From NCBI RefSeq assembly GCF_900166625.1, contig NZ_LT800499.1, forward strand, positions 3,607,213 to 3,671,212: a stretch of DNA of 64,000 nt, read 5' to 3'. Source of the stretch: Halobacillus massiliensis (GTDB lineage: Bacteria > Bacillota > Bacilli > Bacillales > Halobacillaceae). Position 1 is the first letter of the stretch. Each line of letters starts with the position of its first letter. This document shows, piece by piece, positions 16,702 through 25,383 of the stretch. A program made the translations under genes and the position numbers. Under the pieces are notes generated by a model. That model was not told the origin of the DNA. It worked only from the letters and a program-made list of their open reading frames with translations, and did not search any database.

Positions 16702-16716
16702 ATGTAAACGCTTTCT
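16702..16716 (+). promoter_or_regulatory. Catabolite-responsive element (cre)
   Basis: ATGTAAACGCTTTCT matches the CcpA consensus WTGNAANCGNWNNCW at every constrained position. Lying downstream of the madLM promoter, it would work as a roadblock when preferred sugars are present. Confidence 0.75.
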
Positions 16717-16893
16717 AAAAAGGAGGGATAGTCTTAAGAATCTTTTTAGCACCGCAATAAATTTCAAAAACCTTTAGGACACCCTGAGAATTACTTTATC
16801 TGCTGTTTGTGTTGTTGAATTTATGAATTTTAAATTGTTGGTTGAAATCAGGAACACGTGGATAAAAAAAATTCAAAGATGAGGTGAAATAAC
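16717..16893. other. madL 5' leader with an orphan Shine-Dalgarno sequence
   Basis: A strong AAGGAGGGA (16720-16728) is not followed by any start codon at usable distance. The following ~160 bp contain no credible open frame. It may be the scar of a lost first gene, or a leader element. Confidence 0.4.
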
Positions 16894-17307
16894 TTGGTTA
16901 TTTACGGAGTGGCTCTATTAGCCATTTGTATGTTGCTTGGTGTAGTTTCCGGAGAGTTATTAGGAGTAGCTATTGGTATTGATGCTAATGTTGGCGGTGT
17001 AGGTATTGCAATGCTGATTCTTGTTCTATTAATAGACTATCTTAGGAAAAATAATAAATTAAATATTAAATCCCAAGAAGGCATGTCTTTTTGGGGAGCG
17101 ATGTATATTCCAATTGTCATCGCTATGGCTGCCAATCAAAATGTAGTAGCAGCTCTTGATGGAGGACCATTGGCTGCAGTCGCTGGAATAACTGCTGTTA
17201 TTGCAAGCTGGGCCATGGTCCCATTACTTAGCAGCATTGGGAAAGAAGAATCCACTTTTTCGAATGAAGAGCTAGGAGGAGCAGACAATGTTAGAAATAT
17301 TAAGTAA
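16894..17307 (+). CDS. madL: Malonate transporter subunit MadL
   Basis: 137-residue membrane protein with four hydrophobic segments (about 1-27, 32-48, 66-84, 92-114), matching the small subunit of the MadLM malonate:sodium symporter first described in Malonomonas rubra. The start is a TTG with GAGGTGA 6 nt upstream. Its end overlaps the madM start by 20 bp, so the two are translationally coupled. It replaces the MdcF-type single-gene carrier found in many mdc operons. Expression is probably controlled by the GntR regulator and CcpA. Confidence 0.88.
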   Translation: MVIYGVALLAICMLLGVVSGELLGVAIGIDANVGGVGIAMLILVLLIDYLRKNNKLNIKSQEGMSFWGAMYIPIVIAMAANQNVVAALDGGPLAAVAGITAVIASWAMVPLLSSIGKEESTFSNEELGGADNVRNIK

Positions 17308-18049
17308 TACATTTTCAGAAAATGGACTTATTGTTTCCTTTGCCGTTGTTGGAATTACAATCTATATTTCCTATTACCTGTCAGACAAGCTTACTCGCGG
17401 CAGAATTCATGGGTCTGCCATCGCTATTATAGTGGGGCTTGTTCTCGCATATATCGGTGGAATTAGCACCGGTGGCGAAAAAGGGCTTGCCGATATTGGG
17501 ATCTTTACTGGTATCGGTTTAATGGGCGGAGGAATGCTAAGAGATTTTGCTATTGTCGCTACTGCTTTTGGAGCCAACCTGGATGAAATAAAAAAGGCAG
17601 GATTGCCAGGAATTATTTCTTTAGTAGTGGGAGTCCTATTGTCATTTATAGTTGGTGTAATTATAGCTTTTTTGTTTGGATATACAGACGCAGTGAGTCT
17701 GACTACAATTGGTGCGGGGACAGCCACCTACATAGTTGGACCTGTGACCGGAACAGCTCTGGGAGCAAGTTCAGAAGTCATAGCTTTAAGTATTGCAGCT
17801 GGTTTGATTAAATCTATTCTCACAATGATTGGTACTCCTTTTATTGCTAAATATATTGGGTTAAATAATCCTAGATCAGCTATTGTTTACGGTGGGCTTA
17901 TGGGAACTACTAGCGGTGTAGCAGGAGGATTGGCAGCAACTGATCCAAAACTTGTGCCTTACGGAGCCATGACAGCGACTTTCTATACAGGGCTTGGATG
18001 CCTGTTAGCTCCATCTGTGTTGTTCTTAATAACTAGAACCATTTTTTGA
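17288..18049 (+). CDS. madM: Malonate transporter subunit MadM
   Basis: 253-residue large subunit of the MadLM carrier, with about eight membrane segments rich in glycine. Signature segments include TGIGLMGGGMLRDFAIVATA near 75-94 and GAGTATYIVGPVTGTALGA near 143-161. AGGAGG precedes the ATG inside madL. MadL and MadM together import malonate with sodium, which suits a salt-adapted host. A strong hairpin terminator follows 9 bp after the stop. Confidence 0.9.
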   Translation: MLEILSNTFSENGLIVSFAVVGITIYISYYLSDKLTRGRIHGSAIAIIVGLVLAYIGGISTGGEKGLADIGIFTGIGLMGGGMLRDFAIVATAFGANLDEIKKAGLPGIISLVVGVLLSFIVGVIIAFLFGYTDAVSLTTIGAGTATYIVGPVTGTALGASSEVIALSIAAGLIKSILTMIGTPFIAKYIGLNNPRSAIVYGGLMGTTSGVAGGLAATDPKLVPYGAMTATFYTGLGCLLAPSVLFLITRTIF

Positions 18050-18057
18050 TCGTTTAT

Positions 18058-18098
18058 ATACAAAAGGGCGCTTCCTTTTAAGAAACGCCTTTTTGTAT
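18058..18098. terminator. Bidirectional terminator after madM
   Basis: A 13-bp stem with one G-T wobble (18058-18070 with 18086-18098), with T-rich 3' arms on both strands, between madM and the convergent phospholipase-like gene. Confidence 0.85.
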
Positions 18099-18117
18099 GA
18101 AGTAATTTCAAACTTTA

Positions 18118-18414
18118 TTAGAAACCACATGTAAAGAAACGCTGTATCTTCATATAACGCAGCATCGTTCTTGCATGTCTTCCCTCTATTGTATAAGGAT
18201 TTTGCAGATAAGACAGCCTGTAAATAAACTGTTCATCACACAAACAATAATTTCTCGTTGTTAGATAACATTCATCGTGCTCCTTACATGCTGCATCGAC
18301 TTCGTTAAGCGGCACACCTGGTCCGCTGCATCCCGGGCCACAATATTTATAGCTGGGGAACACACAGAAACCTGGTTTAAAACCTCTCCTTAGACCGCTG
18401 TCATCATATTTCAC
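18118..18414 (-). CDS. Small phospholipase A2-like protein (parvovirus VP1/PLA2 type)
   Basis: 98-residue protein with a compact PLA2 signature. A glycine-rich calcium-loop-like segment YCGPGCSGPG lies at 24-33, followed by the catalytic helix DAACKEHDECY at 40-50, where H46 and D47 form the His-Asp dyad. The arrangement closely resembles the PLA2 domain of parvovirus capsid proteins (GPGN... then AAxxHD). Eight cysteines suggest disulfides, although no signal peptide is seen. The GTG start is supported by GGAGGTG 7-8 nt upstream. It stands alone between terminators. Enzyme activity is inferred from motifs; substrate and location are unknown. Confidence 0.78.
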   Translation of the reverse strand: MKYDDSGLRRGFKPGFCVFPSYKYCGPGCSGPGVPLNEVDAACKEHDECYLTTRNYCLCDEQFIYRLSYLQNPYTIEGRHARTMLRYMKIQRFFTCGF

Positions 18415-18495
18415 TAGCTTGCACCTCCCTGCCGGACAGCCTTAGGATATTACATTATATGGCCAATAAGGCAGGAGAGTGTGGTCGTGCATTTA

Positions 18496-19260
18496 CTAGC
18501 TTTTTTCTTTTACGTGATTTTGTAAAATTCCAATACCGCCAACCTCTGCTTCAACAACATCTCCAGGGGAGAGTGGTCCCACGCCTGATGGTGTACCTGT
18601 ATAAATCACATCACCCGGCTTTAGTGTCATGACTTCAGTGACTTTTTCAATTAAGCCAGCAATATCGTGAATGAGATCATTGGTGTTGGACTCCTGTTTA
18701 ACTTCTCCATTCAGCTTCAGCTTTATAGGAGCGTTGTTCGGATCAAGTTCTGTTTCAATCACTGGTCCTAAAGGTTTAAATGTGGCAAAAGATTTCGCCC
18801 GCGTAAACTGCCCGTCTTTTTTCTGAAGATGACGATCAGAAACGTCATTTCCGACTGTATAACCAAAGATATAAGAGTAAGCCTCTTCTTTCTTCACATT
18901 ATTCGCTTCTTTTCCAATAACGATTACAAGTTCTGCTTCATAATCGATCCGATGCTCCAGCGTTGGCAGCTCGATGGACGAGTTGTGTGCAATTACAGCA
19001 CTAGGCGAAGCCATAAACATCATGGGTTCTTCTGGAAGGGGCTTGCCCGTTTCTTCCGCGTGGAGTTCATAATTTAATCCAATGCCAATGACCTGACTTG
19101 GCTCCACAGGTGGAAGCACTTCTACTTCGTTTATATTAAATTCTGTAGAAAGTGGACGAGTTTCTCCCATTATGTAATCTCCATCCAATTGAGTGATGGA
19201 ATTTCCTTTCACCACACCATAATAAATTTCTTCGTCTTTTAGAAAACGGATGTACTTCAC
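18496..19260 (-). CDS. Fumarylacetoacetate hydrolase (FAH) family protein
   Basis: FAH-superfamily enzyme, 254 residues from the chosen start. These enzymes hydrolyse, isomerise or decarboxylate 2-oxo acids using a divalent metal. Seen are the metal-site acids around DYEAELVIVIGKE (about 104-116) and the GYTVGNDVSDRHLQKKDGQF and IYTGTPSGVGPLSPGD segments typical of the YcgM/YisK/HpaG group. I prefer the GTG at 19258-19260 because GAGGAGG lies 7 nt before it; the frame extends ten codons further to a TTG. Neighbours do not reveal a pathway. Fumarylpyruvate, acylpyruvate or oxaloacetate are possible substrates. Confidence 0.85.
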   Translation of the reverse strand: MKYIRFLKDEEIYYGVVKGNSITQLDGDYIMGETRPLSTEFNINEVEVLPPVEPSQVIGIGLNYELHAEETGKPLPEEPMMFMASPSAVIAHNSSIELPTLEHRIDYEAELVIVIGKEANNVKKEEAYSYIFGYTVGNDVSDRHLQKKDGQFTRAKSFATFKPLGPVIETELDPNNAPIKLKLNGEVKQESNTNDLIHDIAGLIEKVTEVMTLKPGDVIYTGTPSGVGPLSPGDVVEAEVGGIGILQNHVKEKS

Positions 19261-19345
19261 TGTATCTCCTCCTCGTTGAGTCTCACTCAACTATTTCGAT
19301 AGGTGTCCTTTAATTTCCTCTTTACTCGATCTGCAAGTTATAAAG

Positions 19346-19368
19346 AATCCTGCCTATTCGGCAGGATT
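19346..19368 (-). terminator. Intrinsic terminator after carbonic anhydrase gene
   Basis: A 9-bp perfect stem (19346-19354 with 19360-19368) with a 5-nt loop. It is followed on the minus strand by a T-rich stretch and lies 10 bp beyond the carbonic anhydrase stop. Confidence 0.7.
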
Positions 19369-19378
19369 GATCTCACTT

Positions 19379-19933
19379 TTATACGTCTAACTTTTCAAGC
19401 TTTCCGGAGCCAAGGTGGAATAAGTAGCCTTCCACTTCGGTGTCTTTCCCGTATTCTTTATAGACAGGGTGCTGTCTCATCTGTTCTACTTGTGCTTTAA
19501 CGTTCGCTTTGACAAGTTCATTTAAGTCATCCTCCGTAGAATGACCCTGGTTGGTAAAACCTTCTTTTATACCGCCGATCCAGCTTTTCAAGTATGGTTC
19601 TTCATTACCTGCTTTTGCAGCCGCTACTCCTCCACACTCTGTATGTCCTTTAATAATAACCTTTTTTACTTTAAGATGAGCGAGGGCGTAGTAGAGACTT
19701 GATGTAAGACTTTCGTCATTCTCCCTCACCTGGTTGGCAATATTTCTATGAACGAACATAGTGCCAAGCGGGGATTCTGAGATTACGGATGGGCTTACAC
19801 GAGAATCACTGCAGGAAATGACGAAATACTCAGGAGACTGTCCAGTCTTTAAGTTTTCAAAAAATATCGGATCCTGCTCTAAAATTTTACTGGTAAATGA
19901 TTGATTGCCTTTTACTAATCGATCTGATGACAT
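19379..19933 (-). CDS. Beta-class carbonic anhydrase
   Basis: 184-residue enzyme that interconverts CO2 and bicarbonate. The zinc ligands and catalytic dyad are intact: C41, D43 and R45 in CSDSR, then H97 and C100 in HTECGG. The length is typical of the compact bacterial beta class. GGAGGAGG precedes the ATG. It is transcribed alone and leftward. A link to the malonate decarboxylase (a CO2 producer) is possible but not supported by operon structure. Confidence 0.95.
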   Translation of the reverse strand: MSSDRLVKGNQSFTSKILEQDPIFFENLKTGQSPEYFVISCSDSRVSPSVISESPLGTMFVHRNIANQVRENDESLTSSLYYALAHLKVKKVIIKGHTECGGVAAAKAGNEEPYLKSWIGGIKEGFTNQGHSTEDDLNELVKANVKAQVEQMRQHPVYKEYGKDTEVEGYLFHLGSGKLEKLDV

Positions 19934-20097
19934 TGCAAATTTCCTCCTCCGCCTTGTTAATTCTGAAAAACATATTTATTTAAAATATGTCTCTACTTAA
20001 TTATTAAATAATCCAGCAATTACGTCAATTCGACAATAAAAAAACCCGGACGATAAAAAATCCAGTTTGATAGGGAAAAAGAAATTCAGCTGACGTT

Positions 20098-21147
20098 TTA
20101 TTTAGAAATATGTGCCGGTTCTTTTGGAATGGACGTAATTTTCTTTGTTTCACTGGAGTCTAGAGCTGATAGAATGACCTGTAATGATTTCATTCCTTCT
20201 TCTCCTGTAATTAAAGGAACTGTATCCAGAACAATACTTTCTACAAAGTGATCAATGACGTGTGTATTTGTCGGTCCTTTATCATCATTTGACTGAATTT
20301 TATCAAGCTCAAAATGTGCCTTTTCTCCACTCTGATAATGAACCTTCAATGAGTAATCAGGATCATTCTCAAGCTGGATGATTCCTTTCTCACAATAGAT
20401 CACTGTCGAGTTATCATTTTCTGAAACATAGGACCAGCTGGCCGTAAGCGTCCCTACAACACCAGATTCCATCTTAAAAATACAGACCGCATTATCATCG
20501 ACCGCTGTATTTTCTTTTGCAGTTGTTTCTACAAAGGCCCCTACCTCACTGACTTCTCCTAATAAATAACGGATTAAGTCGGCTTTATGTACACCAAGAT
20601 CTCCCATAGCTCCTACAAAGGCTTCCTCTTTCCTGAAGAACCAGCTGTTACTGCCATCAATGCTCCACTTCTCCGGCCCGCGGTGCCCGAAGGTCGTTCT
20701 GAAACTATAAACTTTCCCGAGTTCTCCTGATCCAAGCAGCTGCTTTGCTCTTTTGTGTGAGGAAACAAATCGCTGGTTATGAGCAATCATCAGCTTTTTA
20801 TTGTTCACACGTGCTGAATGATTCATAGTTTTTGCTTCTTCTATAGAGACAGCCATAGGTTTTTCACATAACACGTGTTTTCCGGCATTTAAACTATCAA
20901 TAGTGACTGGTGCATGCAGATAATTAGGCAGACACACACTAATTGCATCAATATTTTTATTATTTAAAATTTCCTTATAAGAGGTAAAGGGTTCTGCCTT
21001 ATACTTATGAGCCATCTCAATTGCCCGCTCTTCCTTGATATCACACACCGCCGCAATTTCCACTTGAGGATTTGCTTCATATTCTGGCAAATGCCGCTTT
21101 TGAGCAATGCTTCCACACCCTATTACGGCTACTTTTATTTTTTCCAT
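20098..21147 (-). CDS. Gfo/Idh/MocA-family oxidoreductase
   Basis: 349-residue NAD(P)-dependent sugar or polyol dehydrogenase. The N-terminal Rossmann motif GCGSIA is at about 10-15 and the family EKP motif (CEKPMA) near 95; an alpha/beta catalytic domain follows with GDLGVHKADLIRYLLG near 182-197. It is the last gene of a six-gene operon that also contains a second Gfo/Idh enzyme, a sugar isomerase-like protein and an ABC importer. Two such dehydrogenases with an isomerase suggest oxidation of a sugar to a keto intermediate and re-reduction, or inositol- or 3-keto-glycoside-type catabolism. The substrate is not readable from sequence. Confidence 0.88.
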   Translation of the reverse strand: MEKIKVAVIGCGSIAQKRHLPEYEANPQVEIAAVCDIKEERAIEMAHKYKAEPFTSYKEILNNKNIDAISVCLPNYLHAPVTIDSLNAGKHVLCEKPMAVSIEEAKTMNHSARVNNKKLMIAHNQRFVSSHKRAKQLLGSGELGKVYSFRTTFGHRGPEKWSIDGSNSWFFRKEEAFVGAMGDLGVHKADLIRYLLGEVSEVGAFVETTAKENTAVDDNAVCIFKMESGVVGTLTASWSYVSENDNSTVIYCEKGIIQLENDPDYSLKVHYQSGEKAHFELDKIQSNDDKGPTNTHVIDHFVESIVLDTVPLITGEEGMKSLQVILSALDSSETKKITSIPKEPAHISK

Positions 21148-21173
21148 ATCGATTCCTCCTGGATTAATTTAAT

Positions 21174-22262
21174 TTAAGTAATGGATTCTCTGATAAAAGG
21201 GGGAGAAGGTATGCATGAGCTTTTAATTATCTGCTTCTGCCCGCTTTCTGCTGATTCCTGAAAAGCATGCATTGTTTCTAAAACGTGAAAAGCTATTTCA
21301 CTGTTGGCTCGAAAGGATGTTTGATTCTGGATCGCCGTAACCATATCCCAAACTCCAATCCCCCGGCTGTTGTCTGAATAAGGAGAAGTCAGCTCGACAT
21401 CCCTCCACGCTTCCTCTCCTTTTTTCTTTAACAACACAGGTCCGCCAAAATGGTTAGGGTCCGGGATTTTCAGCGTTCCTTCCGAACCGTAAATTTCCAG
21501 CAAGGGGGGGTTAGGTACTGCCACATCAAAACTCATAACCATAGTAGCTGCAGCTCCCCCTTCGAACTCAAGTACCCCTGTATAGTGAGTAGGAGTTTCA
21601 ACCCTTATGACCTGTCCTTTCTTTTCACCTGTTTTTATCACCCGTTCCGGAAACGTGATAGAAGCTGAAGCAGAGACATGCTGGATAGGACCAAGCAATT
21701 GAACGAGTGCTGTTAAATAGTAAGGGCCCATATCAAATAATGGTCCGGCTCCTTCTTTGTAAAAAAATTCAGGATTTGGATGCCACTGTTCAGGACCGGA
21801 ACCCATCATTGAAGCAGATGCTGCAACAGGACGGCCGATTTCTCCCTTCTGAATCAGCTGCAGGCATGTCTGAATTCCCGCACCAAGGAAGGTGTCCGGA
21901 GCCGATCCAGCTAATAGCCCTTTCTGCTTAGCCAATTCAACAATACGGGCTCCATCCTCTTTCGATACAGCAAGAGGTTTCTCACTATAAACGTGTTTTC
22001 CATTCTCCAGCGCCTTTATCGATATTTCCGCATGCGCTTTAGGCGGTGTTAAGTTTAATACAAGGTTAATGTCTTCACGGCTCAGCAGTTCACTTACAGA
22101 TATGGCATCAGGAATGCTATATAGGTCAGCCTTCTCCTCTGCTAAAGACTTTACAAGATCAGCACAGGCCATTACCTTAAGATTTTCAAAGCCCGCCATA
22201 TTTTTAAAATAAATATCGCTAATATTTCCACAGCCAATGATTCCTACTTTTACAATATTCAC
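21174..22262 (-). CDS. Gfo/Idh/MocA-family oxidoreductase (second paralogue)
   Basis: 362-residue member of the same superfamily, distinct from its neighbour. The Rossmann motif is GCGNIS near 10-15, the EKP motif is YSEKPLAVS near 91-99, and DMGPYYLTALVQLLG near 174-188 corresponds to the active-site helix. The GTG start has GGAGG 8 nt upstream. It lies 12 nt after the MalG-type permease gene. Together with the downstream paralogue it probably catalyses paired redox steps on the imported sugar. Confidence 0.88.
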   Translation of the reverse strand: MNIVKVGIIGCGNISDIYFKNMAGFENLKVMACADLVKSLAEEKADLYSIPDAISVSELLSREDINLVLNLTPPKAHAEISIKALENGKHVYSEKPLAVSKEDGARIVELAKQKGLLAGSAPDTFLGAGIQTCLQLIQKGEIGRPVAASASMMGSGPEQWHPNPEFFYKEGAGPLFDMGPYYLTALVQLLGPIQHVSASASITFPERVIKTGEKKGQVIRVETPTHYTGVLEFEGGAAATMVMSFDVAVPNPPLLEIYGSEGTLKIPDPNHFGGPVLLKKKGEEAWRDVELTSPYSDNSRGIGVWDMVTAIQNQTSFRANSEIAFHVLETMHAFQESAESGQKQIIKSSCIPSPPFIRESIT

Positions 22263-22274
22263 TAATAATCCTCC

Positions 22275-23096
22275 TTATTCTTTCACGGCTCCCCCGCCTA
22301 AACCTTTGACTACTTTTTCTTGAGAAAATAGGTAAACTGCTAAAATCGGCAGGCTTGCCAATGTCAGAGCTGCCATTAAACCTGGTACATTTACAGAAAA
22401 TTCACCTTTAAAGTCCTGCAGTCCCAGAGGAAGAGTCATACTTTCAGGACTGGATATTAATACGAGAGCAAAAACGAACTCGTTAAAAAGATGAATAAAA
22501 TTGTAGATGAGCACTGTCATTAAGGCCGGTGTCAGCATTGGTAAAACCACGCGCCAGAAAATCCCAAAATGAGAACATCCATCAATTTTTGCTGCTTCTT
22601 CCAAAGCCTTAGGAATTTCCCTCATAAACTGAGTCATTATAAAGATCGAGATTGGGAGACTAAATGCAATATATGGACCGAGCAGGGCCCAGAGCGTATC
22701 ATAGAATCCAATATTTTCCGTTAATTTAAAGATGGGGATAAGAGTGGCATGAATAGGGAGCATCATACCAGAAATAAACAATAGGAATACCACCTTGTTT
22801 AACCGGAAATTCATCCGGCTTAACGGATAACTGGCAAGTGCACCGATAAACATTACAACAACAACTGCCACAACAGTTACAAGAATACTGTTGAAGAAGT
22901 AGCGGGTCAGCCCCATTTCAAAAACAGATGTAAAGTTTTCTAGATTAAATGAAGTAAAGAGGGCAAAAGGTTTCTCAAAAAAATCGCTTTGTGTTTTAAA
23001 AGAAGTAGAGATCATATAAAGAAATGGATATCCTGTAAAGATCAGGAGCAGAATGGCAATTAGATATAGTGGAATTTTCTTTATCGTCGCTGTCAT
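22275..23096 (-). CDS. Sugar ABC transporter permease, MalG type
   Basis: 273-residue CUT1 permease with six membrane segments. The EAA loop reads EEAAKIDGCSHFGIFWRVVL near 170-189. Its ATG overlaps the stop of the MalF-type gene by four bases (ATGA), so the two permeases are translationally coupled. No ATPase is encoded in the operon; a shared MsmX-type ATPase is likely. Confidence 0.9.
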   Translation of the reverse strand: MTATIKKIPLYLIAILLLIFTGYPFLYMISTSFKTQSDFFEKPFALFTSFNLENFTSVFEMGLTRYFFNSILVTVVAVVVVMFIGALASYPLSRMNFRLNKVVFLLFISGMMLPIHATLIPIFKLTENIGFYDTLWALLGPYIAFSLPISIFIMTQFMREIPKALEEAAKIDGCSHFGIFWRVVLPMLTPALMTVLIYNFIHLFNEFVFALVLISSPESMTLPLGLQDFKGEFSVNVPGLMAALTLASLPILAVYLFSQEKVVKGLGGGAVKE

Positions 23097-24040
23097 GATA
23101 AGGCTCCTTTCTGCTTCCGGTAATAATCCATAAATTGAATAACTATCGTGACTACTAAAGCAATTGCAAACATGAGAAAAGCAATCGCACTGGCGTATCC
23201 CATATTAAAATTAATAAACGCTTGTTTGAACATATACGTTCCGAGTAACTCCGTGCTGTGATTAGGTCCTCCGCCCGTCATAATATAGAAAATGTCGAAG
23301 GCCTTCAGGGAACCGACGATAGCCAGAATAGAGGAGCTCACAATGGTGGGCATCAGCATCGGAAACGTGATATGAATAAACTTAGTAACCGAGTTAGCAC
23401 CGTCCATCTTAGCCGCCTCATACAACTCCTCTGGAATTCCAACAATTGCTGCTTTAAATAAAATCATGTAAAAAGGAGCGAATTGCCAAACGACAACAAG
23501 AAGTACAGAAAACATAGCTGTGTTTGATGCACTAAGCCAGGCAACACTGTCAAAACCTAAAGATGTGATCAACTGATTTATAACCCCATTGATCGGATCG
23601 TACATAAGCACCCACAATAGTCCGATTGCTACAGTAGACATTAAAAATGGAAAGAAATAAACACTGCTCATTAAGCGTTTCCCACGTATCGGTGCAAACA
23701 GCATGAGAGCCATAATCAACCCGAGGGGGATCTGAACAAAAATTGAAATAAGAACGACCCATGTATTGTTCGTCAAGGAGGTCCAGAAAACCGTATCATT
23801 AAACAGCTGGATGTAATTCCGAAATCCAATAAACGTTCTTTCACTCATTCCATCCCACTCATATAAGCTGTAATTAAATGTGGAAATTATAGGGTAGATG
23901 ACATAAACCGCATAGACAATGAAAGCTGGAGCAATAAATAAAGCAATCGTTAAAGCATTTCGAAACGACCTCTTTCTTCTCGCTTCTACGTGTGAACGGT
24001 CTTCCGCACGAGCTCTCGCAACATTAACATGTGTTTCCAC
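23093..24040 (-). CDS. Sugar ABC transporter permease, MalF type
   Basis: 315-residue CUT1 permease. A basic N-terminal tail (1-28) precedes six membrane segments, and the EAA loop EAAKMDGANSVTKFIHITFP lies near 210-229. The start is GTG with GGAGGGG upstream. A hairpin lies in the gap between this gene and the binding-protein gene, a usual device for making more receptor than permease. Confidence 0.9.
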   Translation of the reverse strand: METHVNVARARAEDRSHVEARRKRSFRNALTIALFIAPAFIVYAVYVIYPIISTFNYSLYEWDGMSERTFIGFRNYIQLFNDTVFWTSLTNNTWVVLISIFVQIPLGLIMALMLFAPIRGKRLMSSVYFFPFLMSTVAIGLLWVLMYDPINGVINQLITSLGFDSVAWLSASNTAMFSVLLVVVWQFAPFYMILFKAAIVGIPEELYEAAKMDGANSVTKFIHITFPMLMPTIVSSSILAIVGSLKAFDIFYIMTGGGPNHSTELLGTYMFKQAFINFNMGYASAIAFLMFAIALVVTIVIQFMDYYRKQKGALS

Positions 24041-24058
24041 AAAACCCCTCCTTTAGGA

Positions 24059-24087
24059 TGTGAAGAGGAGATAACCTCCCCTTCACA
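24059..24087 (-). other. Intercistronic hairpin between binding protein and permease genes
   Basis: Stem 24059-24070 with 24076-24087, one mismatch, 5-nt loop and no U-tract. Its position suggests 3'-end protection or partial attenuation that favours the receptor mRNA. Confidence 0.6.
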
Positions 24088-24094
24088 AACTTAA

Positions 24095-25369
24095 TTATTC
24101 TAAGGCTTTCTCTGCTTCTTCTTCCATCTTTTGCGCCGCTTCCTCTGGCGTCATTGATAAGCCAAAAATGGCTTGTGTTGTATCCTTATGAAGTTCTGCT
24201 AATTCAGGAGGAAGTGTCTGGTCGTAAGGCATCTGCAAATGTGTGGCGTTTTCTACTACATCATTAAACTGCTTGGCAAATTCATCGGACGGTTCTACCC
24301 CGCTGATTGCATTAAGTGATCCTGTACGATCCGTATACTGCTGAGCTGTTTCTTCACTTGTTAATTCCTTCAGCAACTCCGTCGCAAGCTCCGGGTGCTC
24401 CGTGTTTTTCGATACAGACCATACCGGTCCGGTAGCTGCGCCTAATTGGGTTTGGTCCCCTTTTCCTCCTTCAACCGTTGGAAAAAGGAAAAAGTCTAAT
24501 TTCTCTTCAAACTCAGGAGCTTCATTTCTCACGTCGTTTAATAGAGAAATCGTCATATCCATCATGGCAGCCTGACCGGAATATAATAATTGACGGCCGC
24601 TTCCCTCATCATAAGGAACCCCATTAAATCCTTCGTTAAAAGCATCTTTCTTAACCATTTCCTGTATGTACTCACCTGCCTGCACATACGCATCATCATC
24701 AAACCCTTTGCCTTCTCGATTGAATGCGCTTTCAAATAATTCAGGACTTCCTACGCGGCTGGCAAAATTCATAAGGTAATAAGCACCAGGCCATTTCGTG
24801 CTGTTTGCTAAAGCAATAGGAATCACATCATTCTCGTTAAGAGTGTCGATTATATTGAGCCATTCTTTATAGGTTTGAGGTTCTTCCAGGCCATATTCAT
24901 TAAAAATTTCTTTATTATAGAAAACTACGTCAATTGATAGTCCTAAAGGAAGACCATAAACTTTATCCTCAAATGTTCCATTGTCTAAAGCAAGCTCATT
25001 AAAGTGAGACTTATCGATATCTTCCGTTACCTCCAAAACCTTATCCTGGTCGACAAACTGTTTTAACCATCCGCCGCCCCAGCTTGTAAACACATCAGGT
25101 GGATTTCCGCCGGACATGGCCACCGAAAGCTTCTGCTTATAAGCATCATTAGAAATTCGTGTCATTTTCACATTCACATCAGGGTTGTTCTCTTCAAACC
25201 TGTCAATAGCCTCCTGGTAAACCTCTTCTTTTTCCCCGCCGTCGATTTGCCAGAATTCGATTTCTTTTTGCCCGCTTCCTTCTCCTGAACTAGTAGATGA
25301 ACCTCCACAAGCTGCCAGCACGAAAACAAAACTTAACATAAACAGTCCAAGTAATTTCTTCAACATCAT
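24095..25369 (-). CDS. Sugar ABC transporter solute-binding lipoprotein
   Basis: 424-residue family 1 receptor. The signal peptide ends in the lipobox LAAC (lipid anchor at C21) and is followed by a Gly/Ser linker. Ligand-domain segments include SGGNPPDVFTSWGGGW near 91-106 and DVVFYNKEIFNEYGLEEP near 146-163. Two adjacent ATG codons are available; the second has better spacing to AAAGGAG, so the true product may be one residue shorter. It delivers the operon's substrate to the permease pair downstream. The lipid anchor places it on the outer face of the membrane. Confidence 0.92.
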   Translation of the reverse strand: MMLKKLLGLFMLSFVFVLAACGGSSTSSGEGSGQKEIEFWQIDGGEKEEVYQEAIDRFEENNPDVNVKMTRISNDAYKQKLSVAMSGGNPPDVFTSWGGGWLKQFVDQDKVLEVTEDIDKSHFNELALDNGTFEDKVYGLPLGLSIDVVFYNKEIFNEYGLEEPQTYKEWLNIIDTLNENDVIPIALANSTKWPGAYYLMNFASRVGSPELFESAFNREGKGFDDDAYVQAGEYIQEMVKKDAFNEGFNGVPYDEGSGRQLLYSGQAAMMDMTISLLNDVRNEAPEFEEKLDFFLFPTVEGGKGDQTQLGAATGPVWSVSKNTEHPELATELLKELTSEETAQQYTDRTGSLNAISGVEPSDEFAKQFNDVVENATHLQMPYDQTLPPELAELHKDTTQAIFGLSMTPEEAAQKMEEEAEKALE

Positions 25370-25383
25370 CTCTCCTTTTTTAG

